This document shows positions 32,215 to 40,373 of a stretch of DNA of 64,000 nucleotides, one piece after another. Within the stretch, counting starts at the first letter, position 1. The number at the start of each line of letters is the position of its first letter. The translations under genes and the position numbers were made by a program. The stretch is from Actinoplanes palleronii (GTDB lineage: Bacteria > Actinomycetota > Actinomycetes > Mycobacteriales > Micromonosporaceae): assembly GCF_016862315.1 (NCBI RefSeq), contig NZ_BOMS01000026.1, positions 186,001 through 250,000 of the forward strand. Direction: 5' to 3'. The notes beneath the pieces were generated by a model that saw only the letters and a program-made list of their open reading frames with translations, ran no database searches and was not told where the DNA came from.

Positions 32215-33038
32215 CAGTGGCCCAGGTCGCGCAGCATCGGCACCGCCTTGCCGACCCACGTCAGGTCCACGTCCTCCAGCGCGCCCTGGGTCCGCTGCGT
32301 GCCGGCCAGGAACCACAGGTAGTAAGTGACGTAGCCGGGCGCGCTGACCACGGTGTGGTAACCCTCCGGCATCATGTGCACGCCGTGGTCGCGGACCGTG
32401 AAGTTCTCCTCGTACCCCTCGTCGGTGTACATCCGGCAGATCCCGAAACCGTCGCTGGGCTGCACCTTGAAGTAGTACATCTCCTCGTGCGCCGCCTCGG
32501 CCGGCAGGTTGTCGACCTTGTGACGGTGCGGCGGGTAGGTGCTCCAGTTCCCGCTCGGCGTGAACGTCTCCCCGACGATCAGCCGCCGCGCGGGCAGGTC
32601 CGGCTGGGCGATCTCGGTCAGGATCTGGTGGTACGTGCGCCCGAAGTTCGCCGCGCCCCAGCGCCCGGCCGCGACCCGCTCCGGCCCGATCACGTACGGC
32701 TCGGCGGCCAGGTCGGACGGCGCGCTGGGCAGGGCGATCTCCACCGGACCGAGCGCCTCGACGGTCACCGCGACACCGGCCGGGATGTAGACCGAGTGCG
32801 GTTTGCCGGAGAACACGTTCGCCCGCCCGCCCACCTCGGGGAACTTCGCCGCCCCGACGGTGAACGTGGCCGTGCCGCTGAGGATCACCGCGAGGATCTC
32901 CCGGTCGCCGGACTCCCCCGACCAGGACTCCCCCGCGTTCAGCTTGAGCAGGGTGAAGTCGAGCAGCTTGCACGGGTTGAAGGGCAGCTCGTTGCGCCCC
33001 GGCGACGCCGGGATGTAGCAGTGGTACTTGTAGTCCAT
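32214..33038 (-). CDS. KduI/IolB-family uronate isomerase
   Basis: 274 residues, a bicupin. Metal-binding residues are visible in TYPPHRHKVDNL (two His) and EEMYYFKVQ (Glu), with a further His in MPEGYHTVVSAPG. By length and sequence it is closer to IolB (5-deoxy-glucuronate isomerase) than to classical KduI. No inositol catabolism gene is nearby, whereas GH88 and KduD flank it, so the likely job is isomerising 5-keto-4-deoxyuronate released from unsaturated uronides. ATG 33038 has AAGGAG 6-7 nt upstream. It is co-transcribed with its neighbours. Confidence 0.85.
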   Translation of the reverse strand: MDYKYHCYIPASPGRNELPFNPCKLLDFTLLKLNAGESWSGESGDREILAVILSGTATFTVGAAKFPEVGGRANVFSGKPHSVYIPAGVAVTVEALGPVEIALPSAPSDLAAEPYVIGPERVAAGRWGAANFGRTYHQILTEIAQPDLPARRLIVGETFTPSGNWSTYPPHRHKVDNLPAEAAHEEMYYFKVQPSDGFGICRMYTDEGYEENFTVRDHGVHMMPEGYHTVVSAPGYVTYYLWFLAGTQRTQGALEDVDLTWVGKAVPMLRDLGH

Positions 33039-33048
33039 CGGATGCTCC

Positions 33049-34131
33049 TTACCAGGGGTGGATCCAGTCGGGACGGGTGACGCGGGTGAGGGCTTCCAGG
33101 TAGAAGTAGTCGCCCCAGAGAGTGCCCTCGTCGACGCCGACGCCCTTGGGCTTGTCGTAGACGCCGTGCCGCAGCAGCGCGCTGCCGGCGCTCGCATAAC
33201 CGCCGATCAGCGAGCCGAGGATGCGCTCGGCGAGCGCCGGTTCGCCGAGTTCGAGCAGGCCGCAGACCGCGATGGCGGCCGCGGACGAGTCCCGTTCGAC
33301 ACCGGTCAGCGCCAGGTCCCAGAACGGGACGCCGTCGGCCGGCAGGTGTGCCAGCAGGTAGTCCGCGCAACGCCGGGCCGCGGCCAGGAACGACGGGTCG
33401 CCGGTGTGCCGGTGGTTCAGCACGAAGCCGTAGACGCCCCAGGCCTGCCCGCGCGCCCAGCACGAGTCGTCGGCGTGGCCCTGCTCGGTCTCGCCGCGCA
33501 GCGGTTCGCCGGTCGCCGGATCCCAGTAGAACGTGTGATACGTGCTTCCGTCCGGCCGCAGAATGTGGTCTCTGAGCTGCGTCGCGTGCCGTGCGGCCAC
33601 CGACGCGTAGCGCGAATCGCCGGTAACTTGTGTGGCCCAGAACAGCAGCGGCGTGTTCATCAGGCTGTCGATGATGGTCCGGCCGCGCTGCGCCGGATCG
33701 CGCAGGTCACCCCAGGCCTGGATGATCCCGGCCGGCTCCAGGACGCGAGACATCAGGTGGTCGGCCGCCGCCAGCGCGGCGCGCTTCGCTTCCGGATTTC
33801 CGGTACGACGGTACGCCGTCACACACGACAGCGTGTAGAGGAAACCGAGGTCGTGGGTGTCCACATCGGCCCGGTCGTCGATCCGCGCGGCGAAGCTGCC
33901 GACGTGCCCGCTCGCCGCCGCCAGATACCCGTCGTCCCCGGTCAGGTCGTAGGCCAGCCAGAGCTGACCGGGCCAGAAGCTGGTGGTCCAGCCCTCGTTC
34001 GCGGGGCGCAGCCGGTACCGGTCGTGCACGGTGGTGTCGCCGGGATACCGGTCGCCGAACTCGGCCAGGTTCGCGTCGATGATGGACAGTGCCGCGGTCA
34101 CCGCGGCGGCGGTCACGTCGATCGCCGTCAT
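33049..34131 (-). CDS. GH88 unsaturated glucuronyl hydrolase
   Basis: 360 residues, an (alpha/alpha)6 barrel. Family signatures: EGWTTSFWPGQLWLAYDLTGD, DTHDLGFLY (one catalytic Asp), TIIDSLMNTPLLFWA (second catalytic Asp) and CWARGQAWGVYGF. These enzymes hydrate the 4,5-double bond that polysaccharide lyases leave on the non-reducing uronate, releasing 5-keto-4-deoxyuronate. There is no signal peptide, so it acts on imported oligosaccharides. GAGAGG precedes ATG 34131. It is separated from the YesL-like gene by family-A hairpin repeats, which may lower its expression relative to the transporter. Confidence 0.92.
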   Translation of the reverse strand: MTAIDVTAAAVTAALSIIDANLAEFGDRYPGDTTVHDRYRLRPANEGWTTSFWPGQLWLAYDLTGDDGYLAAASGHVGSFAARIDDRADVDTHDLGFLYTLSCVTAYRRTGNPEAKRAALAAADHLMSRVLEPAGIIQAWGDLRDPAQRGRTIIDSLMNTPLLFWATQVTGDSRYASVAARHATQLRDHILRPDGSTYHTFYWDPATGEPLRGETEQGHADDSCWARGQAWGVYGFVLNHRHTGDPSFLAAARRCADYLLAHLPADGVPFWDLALTGVERDSSAAAIAVCGLLELGEPALAERILGSLIGGYASAGSALLRHGVYDKPKGVGVDEGTLWGDYFYLEALTRVTRPDWIHPW

Positions 34132-34155
34132 GAGGTCCTCTCGGTCAAGATGTCA

Positions 34156-34342
34156 GCTGGCCCTCAGGGGTGCCTCGAGGTGTGTGAGACACCCCCGAGC
34201 ACCAGCCGGTGCCGGGATGCCGGCTGGTCGTCAGGGGTGTCTCGAAGGGTCCGAGGCACCCCTGAGGGCCAGCCGGTGCCGGGATGCCGGCTGGCTTCCG
34301 GGGGTGCCTCCGGGGGTGCGAGGCACCCCCGAGGACCAGCCG
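34156..34342. repeat. Hairpin repeat family A, three tandem copies
   Basis: Copy A 34156-34206, copy B 34222-34273, copy C 34289-34342, joined by identical spacers (GGTGCCGGGATGCC) at a 67-bp period. Each folds into a long stem with GCTGG and AGGGGTG-type arms. Copies differ by paired changes (AGGGGTG/CACCCCT in B, GGGGGTG/CACCCCC in C). Copy C and half of copy B are inside the reading frame of the YesL-like gene. Confidence 0.82.
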
Positions 34343-34947
34343 GTGAGGGTGAAGCGGCAGTTCGCCCAGACCGCGTAGAGCAGCGGGGTCGCCGCGAGGC
34401 TCAGCGCAAGCACCGGCTTCGCCGCGAACAGGGCCTCGAACAGGGCGAGCACCCCGAGCGACGGCAGCGTCAGGTACCAGCGGCGGACGCCCAGGAACAG
34501 ACTCGCCCGCAGCACGTCGCGCAGCCGGGCGGCCGGGTGGTCGGCCAGCGCGGCCAGGCCCAGCAGGGTGGTCGCCACCACCAGCACGATCAGCACCACG
34601 AGCACCGGGATCACCGCCGCGCCGGCCGGGTGTCCCCAGGCCGCCCGGATGTCCACCGCGAGCACCACCACCGCGGCGGTGGCCAGCGCGCCGAGCTGGG
34701 TCGCCCGCCGGAACGACGCGAGCCAGGCCCGGCCGAACGTGCGGACCACCGGGCCGGGGTGGGCGGCGAAGACCGCGAACGCGGCGCAGAGCCCGGGTGC
34801 GACGAGCGGGGCGGCCAGGATCGCCAGGAGGCCGGGACCGAACATCGCCGCGAGCACCGGCAGGGCCGAGACGGCGAGCAGCAGGTTGGTGGCCAGCGCC
34901 AGGTAGGCCAGGTCGAAGACGGCGCCGAGACGGTCCAGCCGGCTCAT
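34231..34947 (-). CDS. DUF624 / YesL-like membrane protein with repeat-encoded C-terminus
   Basis: 238 residues. The first 200 form the YesL fold of about five helices (LDRLGAVFDLAYLALATNLL, APGLCAAFAVFA, WYLTLPSLGVLALFEALF, PLLYAVWANCRF). YesL proteins usually sit next to importers for pectin or uronate oligosaccharides, as here, but their function is unknown. The last 38 or so residues (after ANCRFTLTG) are Gly/Ser/Arg/Pro-rich and are encoded by hairpin repeats C and B; homologues would be expected to end near RFTL. ATG 34947 overlaps the permease stop (ATGA). Confidence 0.83.
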   Translation of the reverse strand: MSRLDRLGAVFDLAYLALATNLLLAVSALPVLAAMFGPGLLAILAAPLVAPGLCAAFAVFAAHPGPVVRTFGRAWLASFRRATQLGALATAAVVVLAVDIRAAWGHPAGAAVIPVLVVLIVLVVATTLLGLAALADHPAARLRDVLRASLFLGVRRWYLTLPSLGVLALFEALFAAKPVLALSLAATPLLYAVWANCRFTLTGWSSGVPRTPGGTPGSQPASRHRLALRGASDPSRHP

Positions 34948-35828
34948 CCCTTCAACCCCGTGGTCGCGATGCCCTCGACGAAGTACCGCTGGCCGACCAG
35001 GAAGATCACCGCGATCGGCAGCACCGAGAGCACCGACCCGGTCATGATCAGGGCGTACTCGGCGCTGTACTGGCTGATGAACGTGCGCAGGCCGAGCTGG
35101 ATCGTCCAGAGGTCGTTGCTGCGCAGGTAGAGCAGCGGGCCGAGGAAGTCGTTCCACGTGTTCACCAGGGTGAGCAGCGCCAGGCTGGCCAGCGCCGGGG
35201 TGGAGAGCGGGAGCATGATCCGGCGGTAGATGCCGTACTCGCTCATGCCGTCGATCCGGGCCGCGTCGACCAGCTCGTCCGGGACCGACTCGTAGAACTG
35301 CTTCATCAGGAAGACCCCGAGCGCGCCGAACGCCTGGATCGCGATGATCGACCACAGGGTGTCCGACAGGTGCCACTTCGAGAGCAGCACGAACTGCGGG
35401 ATCATGTACGACTGCCACGGCACCGCGAGCGTCCCCACGTACGCCAGGAACAGCACGTCCCGCCCGGGGAACCGGATCTTGGCGAAGCCGTACGCGGCGA
35501 AGCTGCCGGTGAGCACCTGCAACAGGGTGACCACCACCGAGAGCAGCACGGTGTTGCCGAGCCAGGTGGTCATGTCCGAGCGGGTCCAGATGTCCACGTA
35601 GTTGTGCCATTCGGCGCTCGACGGCAACCACGTCACCGGCAGCGTGAAGACCTCGTTGTTCGTCTTCAGCGACGAGACGACCATCCAGTAGAACGGCAGC
35701 AGCACGGCCGCCGACGCGACGATCAGCGCCAGGTAGCCGAGGATCCGACCGGCCCGGGCCCCACGCCGGGCCGGCCGGGGCGCCGCCGGCGGGAGCAGGA
35801 CGGGAGCGGGGTTCAGCAGCGTGCTCAT
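34944..35828 (-). CDS. ABC sugar permease (MalG/LacG-type)
   Basis: 294 residues with six membrane helices. The EAA loop is VDAARIDGMSEYGIYRRIMLP, and the C-terminus RYFVEGIATTGLKG is typical of CUT1 permeases. It overlaps the stop of the partner permease by one base at 35828 and the YesL start by 4 bp. It belongs to the importer for uronate-containing oligosaccharides. Confidence 0.93.
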   Translation of the reverse strand: MSTLLNPAPVLLPPAAPRPARRGARAGRILGYLALIVASAAVLLPFYWMVVSSLKTNNEVFTLPVTWLPSSAEWHNYVDIWTRSDMTTWLGNTVLLSVVVTLLQVLTGSFAAYGFAKIRFPGRDVLFLAYVGTLAVPWQSYMIPQFVLLSKWHLSDTLWSIIAIQAFGALGVFLMKQFYESVPDELVDAARIDGMSEYGIYRRIMLPLSTPALASLALLTLVNTWNDFLGPLLYLRSNDLWTIQLGLRTFISQYSAEYALIMTGSVLSVLPIAVIFLVGQRYFVEGIATTGLKG

Positions 35829-36715
35829 CACGCCTCCCTTCGCCGGTTCACCAGGAACTGCACGACGGTGACCAGGAAACAGATACCGAAGAGCACCACC
35901 GACACCGCCGAGGCGTAGCCGAACTGGTTCTCCTCGAAGCCCTTGCGGTAGATGTACTGGGCCAGCACCAGGGTGGACTGGCCGGGCCCGCCGTTCGTCA
36001 TCACCAGGATCAGGTCGAAAACCTTGAAGCTGTTGATGGTCAGCATCACGATCACGAAGAACGTGGTGGGCCGCAGGCAGGGCAGGGTGACCGCGCGCAG
36101 CCGCTGCCACGCGTTCGCGCCGTCGACCCGGGCCGCCTCGTAGAGCTCGCCGGGCACGGTCTGCAGGCCGGCCAGGAAGATCAGCATGAAGTAGCCCATC
36201 TCCCGCCACGTGCCGACCACGATCACCGCGGGCATCGACCAGTCCGCCGAGGTGGTCCAGCCCGGCGGGTTGTCCACGCCGACCGCGCGCAGCACCGCGT
36301 TGATCGGGCCGTACCCGGGGCTGAACAGCATGTTCCAGACCTGGGCGACGGCCACGATCGAGGTGATGTAGGGGAAGAACGCGACCGTACGGAAGAACGC
36401 CACCCCGCGCAGCCGCTTGTTCAGCAGCAGCGCCAGCCCGAGCGCCGCCAGCAGGGTCAGCGGGATGTGGAAGACCGTGTAGTAGAGGGTGTTGCCCAGC
36501 GCGGTCCGGAAACTGGCGTCCCGCACCATCTGCTGGAAGTTGTCCAGCCCGGTCCACTCGGACCCGCCGAACATGTCCCAGCTGGTGAACGCGTAGTAGA
36601 AGAGCAGCACCACCGGAACCATGGTGAGCAGCGCGAAACCGATGAAGTTGGGCAGCAGGAAGCTCCACCCCAGCAGCGTGTTCCTGCGCCGGCGGGCGGC
36701 CGGAATCGTGGTCAT
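35828..36715 (-). CDS. ABC sugar permease (MalF/LacF-type)
   Basis: 295 residues, six helices, with EAA loop EAARVDGANAWQRLRAVTLP. The Arg-rich N-terminus (AARRRRN) marks the cytoplasmic end. CAGGAG lies 6 nt before ATG 36715. It is downstream of the binding protein in the uronide operon. Confidence 0.93.
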   Translation of the reverse strand: MTTIPAARRRRNTLLGWSFLLPNFIGFALLTMVPVVLLFYYAFTSWDMFGGSEWTGLDNFQQMVRDASFRTALGNTLYYTVFHIPLTLLAALGLALLLNKRLRGVAFFRTVAFFPYITSIVAVAQVWNMLFSPGYGPINAVLRAVGVDNPPGWTTSADWSMPAVIVVGTWREMGYFMLIFLAGLQTVPGELYEAARVDGANAWQRLRAVTLPCLRPTTFFVIVMLTINSFKVFDLILVMTNGGPGQSTLVLAQYIYRKGFEENQFGYASAVSVVLFGICFLVTVVQFLVNRRREA

Positions 36716-36771
36716 GGTTACTCCTGGAGGTGCGGCGGGCCCGGCGCGGACGGAGCGCCGGGCCCGCACGG

Positions 36772-38070
36772 TCACTTGTTCAGGACCTCGTTCTTGGCCC
36801 GGTCCTGCGCCTCGGCGATCGCGGCGTCGATGTCCTTGCTCCCGGAGAGCACCGCGGTGTGCAGGTCGTTGAGGATGTTCTGCAGCGGCGCGGTGTACTT
36901 CCCGACCGGGTTCTCCGGCTTGGTGTCGTGCTTGGTGAAGGCGAACTTGGCGACGGCGTCGGTGGGCACACCCTTGACCGCGAAGATCGTGTCGGCGGCC
37001 GCGTCGGTGTTGGCCGGGGTGATCCCGATCGCGGCGAGCGCCTTCGCGGCGTCCGGGCCCGCGGCGTACGAAAGGAATGCCTTGGCCGCGTCGATCTCCC
37101 CCTTGTCGATCTTGGGGTTGATCCCGAGACCGGTCGGGTCGGCGAACGTGACCGGGGTGGCCGCGGTGCCGGTGGTCGACTTGTCCGCCTGCGGCGCCGG
37201 CGCGATGCCCCACTCGAACGTGTCGGCGTCGCCGCTCTTCTGCTGGCTGAGCAGGGTCGCGATGTACCAGGTGCCCATGGTCATCATGGCCGCCTGCTGC
37301 TTGCCGAACTGCGCCTGGTAGGTCAGGTTGTTGGTGGTCGCGTCGCCGAGCCCGACCTGCGCGCCGGCCTTCTGCAGGTCCAGGGCGCGGGTGTAATACG
37401 GCTTGAGGTACCCGAAGTTGCCGCTCGCCAGGTCGGCGCCGGGCGTCTGTGCCAGCGCGAAGCCCTGCAGCGTGGACTGCCAGACGTGCTCGTAGATGCC
37501 GAGCGCCTTGGAGCCGGCCGTCTTCAGCCCGGTGGTCAGCTGCTTGCCGGCCGCCGCGTAGTCGTCCCAGGTCCACGACCCGTCGGGGTACTTCACCTTC
37601 GCCTGGTCGAAGAGCGCCTTGTTGTAGTAGATGACCCAGGAATCACCCCGGTAGGGCACCGCAAAAGTCTTGCCGTCGACCTGGTAGGACGACAGCCCGT
37701 TCGCCGACTTCAGACCGGCGGCCACGTCCGACACGTCGAGCAGTTGCTTGCCGCTCTGGTACGTGTAGAAGTTCTTCAAGGTCTTCTGCACGTAGATGTC
37801 CGGCGCCTTGCCGGCGGCCAGGTCGGCGATCATCTGGGTGTCGTAGTTCTTCGGGTCGTACTCCTTGAGTTCGACCGTGACGTCCGGGTTCTTCTGGTGG
37901 AACCCGTCGGCGAGCAGCTTGAACTCGGGTGTGGTCGCCAGACTCCAGCCGGCCAGGGTGAGTGTGGTCTTGCCGTCCGCGCCGGCGCCGTCGTCGCCGG
38001 ACGAGCACCCGGTGAGCGCGAGTGAGAGCACCGTGGCGGCACCGAGGACGGCGGTTATCGAGCGGTTCAT
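36772..38070 (-). CDS. ABC transporter sugar-binding lipoprotein of the uronide locus
   Basis: 432 residues. Signal peptide with lipobox LALTGCSSG (Cys about 22). The mature protein is a family-1 solute-binding protein (LTLAGWSLATTPEFKLL, KAPDIYVQKTLKNF, VPYRGDSWVIYYNKALF, WTWDDYAAAGKQL, FADPTGLGINPK). It is expected to bind unsaturated uronic-acid oligosaccharides, given GH88, KduI and KduD in the same operon. Its ATG overlaps the DUF2264 stop. As at the arabinoside operon, no ATPase is encoded here. Confidence 0.92.
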   Translation of the reverse strand: MNRSITAVLGAATVLSLALTGCSSGDDGAGADGKTTLTLAGWSLATTPEFKLLADGFHQKNPDVTVELKEYDPKNYDTQMIADLAAGKAPDIYVQKTLKNFYTYQSGKQLLDVSDVAAGLKSANGLSSYQVDGKTFAVPYRGDSWVIYYNKALFDQAKVKYPDGSWTWDDYAAAGKQLTTGLKTAGSKALGIYEHVWQSTLQGFALAQTPGADLASGNFGYLKPYYTRALDLQKAGAQVGLGDATTNNLTYQAQFGKQQAAMMTMGTWYIATLLSQQKSGDADTFEWGIAPAPQADKSTTGTAATPVTFADPTGLGINPKIDKGEIDAAKAFLSYAAGPDAAKALAAIGITPANTDAAADTIFAVKGVPTDAVAKFAFTKHDTKPENPVGKYTAPLQNILNDLHTAVLSGSKDIDAAIAEAQDRAKNEVLNK

Positions 38071-40139
38071 CCCTTCTCCTTCAGGTCGAGGTGATGCCGG
38101 GTGGTGACACCGTCCGGCCAGGTCACTGTCACGTTCTCGCCGGGGCCGAGGCCGGCCCGGCAGTGCGGTCCCACCACCGGTGCGGCGGTGAGCGCGAGGA
38201 GGGTGGCGGTCCAGACCCCGGCGCGCACCGGATGGTCGGCCCACGGCACCCGCACCGGCCCGCCGAGCGGCCCGGCGTCGTCGTGCACGGTGAATCCCGC
38301 TTCGCTCCCGCCGCCGAATCCCGGTTCACTTCCGGCTTCCGGGCCGGGCCTACGGCCAGGTTCGCGGCCATGGCCGAATCCCGGTTCACTTCCGGCTTCC
38401 GGGCCGGACCTGCGGCCAGGTTCGCGGCCAGTGCCGAAGCCGGGTTTACTTCCGAGGGGCGGGATTGCGGCTAAGTAGGAGGTCAGGCCGTTGCCGGTGG
38501 CGGTCACGGTGGCGGCGATGACCGCTGCTTCGCCGCGGCCCGCGACCGGCCAGCCACCGACGCGCAGGCGGAGCGTGTCCGGGTCGCCGGCGAGGTCGTC
38601 GACCCGCGCGAGGCGTAGCTCGAACGGGCCGCGGACCAGCGAGAAGACCGTGAGGGTCGCGGCCCGCTCGGCCGTTCCGGACCGTCCGGATCCGTGGTCC
38701 GGGCCGCTGTCATCGGCACGGATCCAGTGCACCGGACCGCGCGAACCAGCCAACCCTTCCTGTACGACCAGAGTGCGCATGCCGGCCCGGTGCGTGGTGT
38801 TCCCGGCCCGGTCGATCAGGGTGACCGACTGGTCCACCGGCGCGATCCAGCCCGACTCGTCGAGCACCGGCGCGGTCGCCGTGGAATAGCCGAGCCGGGC
38901 GTAGAGCGGGGAGTCCGCGCCCGGCTGCCCCTCGTACGCATGGTCTGTCCCGTGGTTGACGACCCGCACGATGCCGTCGGCCCCGGTCCCGCTGATCAGC
39001 CACCCGGGTGCGGTGACCGCCCGCGACACGTCCCCGCGCTCGATCGGCAGCGGCTCCCCCGGCGCGGTCCACACCGGATGGTCGGCCGGCAGCGCGATCC
39101 CGAGCAGCCCCTTGCTGGCCCAGTACGGCGACCCGGGCCCGGAGTACGACTGCGCCAGCCGCCGCCACGGCCCGTGCCAGCCCAGGCTCAGCAGTCCGTC
39201 GGCGTCCGGCGCCCCGCGCTCGGCGAAGTGCTGCACGATCCGCGTCGCGGCGTGCCGGAGCTGGCCGGGCGGCGCCGACGGCACCCCGGCGATCGCGCCG
39301 GCCCAGAACGGGGCGGCCGCCGCGAACCGGTAGATCAGGCTGCGCCCCTGCAGCAGCGGCGACCCGTCCCCGCCGACCAGCGCCAGTGCGTCCTGCAGAT
39401 ACCGGTCGAGGTCGTCGGTGTAGCGCTGCCGGCGCGGCGCGGCGAGATCCTCGGCGCCGGCCATCCGCGCCCAGAGGGTCGGATAGAGGTGCAGCGCCCA
39501 GCCGGTGTAGTGGTCGTACGCCCGCCGCGACCCGTCGGACAGCCACCCGCCGGCCCGCCGGAACGAGTCGTGCGTGGCCAGGTCGGCCTCGACCTCGCCG
39601 GCCGACCACGGCCCGCCGACCGACCGCAGGAACGTCTGCACGACCAGCCGGAACCAGACCCAGTTGATCTGCGGGTACGTGTCGTCGCCGACGGCCGGCG
39701 CGAGATAGTCGACGACCTGCTCCTGCACCCGCTCGCCGAGCCGGTCCCACAGCCAGGGCCGGGTCATGTCCAGGATCAGGGCGATGCTGGCCGCCTCGAC
39801 CTTGGCCTGGCCGTGCTCGGTGAGCCGGACCCAGCGCTCCGGCGAGGCCGGGTCGACGCCGGCGGCCAGGCCGGTGGCGTACCAGTCGATCAGCTCGTCG
39901 AGACCGGCGCCGCGCGCTCCGGCGATCCGGAACCCGGCGGTCAGGAACGTCCGGGCGAAACCCTCGAGGCCGTCGACGTCACGGCCGTAGCCGCCCTCGG
40001 CGCCGGGCGGGACGATCCGGGCGTGGCCCGGGGACCCGTGGCGGCGGGCGGCGGCGAGCAGCCGGTCGGCCAGGTTCAGCCAGTCGTCTCGGGACCAGTC
40101 CTGGTCCGTTCTGGTCAGTGTTCTCAGGTCCTCAGGCAC
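38067..40139 (-). CDS. DUF2264 protein (probable (alpha/alpha)6-barrel carbohydrate enzyme) with internal tandem repeat
   Basis: 690 residues. The N-terminal two thirds match the DUF2264 pattern (WSRDDWLNLADRLLAAARR, NWVWFRLVVQTFL, DGSRRAYDHYTGWALHLYP, RYFAERG-like segments), a helical barrel seen with polysaccharide lyase and unsaturated-glucuronyl-hydrolase loci. The C-terminal part is beta-rich. Residues about 560-608 consist of a 20-residue tandem repeat (EPGFGHGREPGRRPGPEAGS type) encoded by a 60-bp DNA repeat; this looks like an expansion between two beta segments. GTG 40139 has GGAGAG 6 nt upstream. It heads the minus-strand uronide operon; no signal peptide is evident, so it is presumably cytoplasmic. 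The reaction is unknown. Confidence 0.78.
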   Translation of the reverse strand: MPEDLRTLTRTDQDWSRDDWLNLADRLLAAARRHGSPGHARIVPPGAEGGYGRDVDGLEGFARTFLTAGFRIAGARGAGLDELIDWYATGLAAGVDPASPERWVRLTEHGQAKVEAASIALILDMTRPWLWDRLGERVQEQVVDYLAPAVGDDTYPQINWVWFRLVVQTFLRSVGGPWSAGEVEADLATHDSFRRAGGWLSDGSRRAYDHYTGWALHLYPTLWARMAGAEDLAAPRRQRYTDDLDRYLQDALALVGGDGSPLLQGRSLIYRFAAAAPFWAGAIAGVPSAPPGQLRHAATRIVQHFAERGAPDADGLLSLGWHGPWRRLAQSYSGPGSPYWASKGLLGIALPADHPVWTAPGEPLPIERGDVSRAVTAPGWLISGTGADGIVRVVNHGTDHAYEGQPGADSPLYARLGYSTATAPVLDESGWIAPVDQSVTLIDRAGNTTHRAGMRTLVVQEGLAGSRGPVHWIRADDSGPDHGSGRSGTAERAATLTVFSLVRGPFELRLARVDDLAGDPDTLRLRVGGWPVAGRGEAAVIAATVTATGNGLTSYLAAIPPLGSKPGFGTGREPGRRSGPEAGSEPGFGHGREPGRRPGPEAGSEPGFGGGSEAGFTVHDDAGPLGGPVRVPWADHPVRAGVWTATLLALTAAPVVGPHCRAGLGPGENVTVTWPDGVTTRHHLDLKEKG
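38313..38460. repeat. 60-bp in-frame tandem repeat, about 2.5 copies
   Basis: Units begin at 38313 and 38373 (GCCGAATCCCGGTTCACTTC) with a third, diverged unit at 38433, and a partial unit before 38313. The period is exactly 60, so the DUF2264 frame is kept. Confidence 0.85.
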
Positions 40140-40330
40140 GCGGCACTCTCCGAACGGGAGCGGACGGCTCGGTTTCGAGGACGTTAAACGCTCACAATCG
40201 AGCATGTCAATGTCTTGAACGGACTGTTGCAGTCAGAAGTGATCGTGCGTTCTCCACCTGGAGTTTCCCTCGACAACCGTCCAGAGTGGCGGTTTCGGAG
40301 GCGCTCCGGCAGCCATCCATGAACACCGAA

Positions 40331-40348
40331 GTGATCTGTTACGATCAC
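40331..40348. promoter_or_regulatory. Candidate operator for the DeoR/LacI repressor
   Basis: Inverted repeat GTGATC-N6-GATCAC, 26 bp before the heparinase start, in the divergent promoter region shared with the DUF2264 operon. It is followed by further GATC-rich sequence (CACGATCGATCAG). Confidence 0.5.
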
Positions 40349-40373
40349 GATCGATCAGGTCGGGACGGGGGAC

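Noticed and set aside
34156..34342. Possible CRISPR array (three regularly spaced repeats)
   Set aside because: The spacers are identical 14-15-bp sequences and the repeats are long hairpins with sequence variation; no cas genes nearby.
38313..38460. Possible CRISPR or regulatory tandem array
   Set aside because: Direct 60-bp units without unique spacers, in frame within a coding region.
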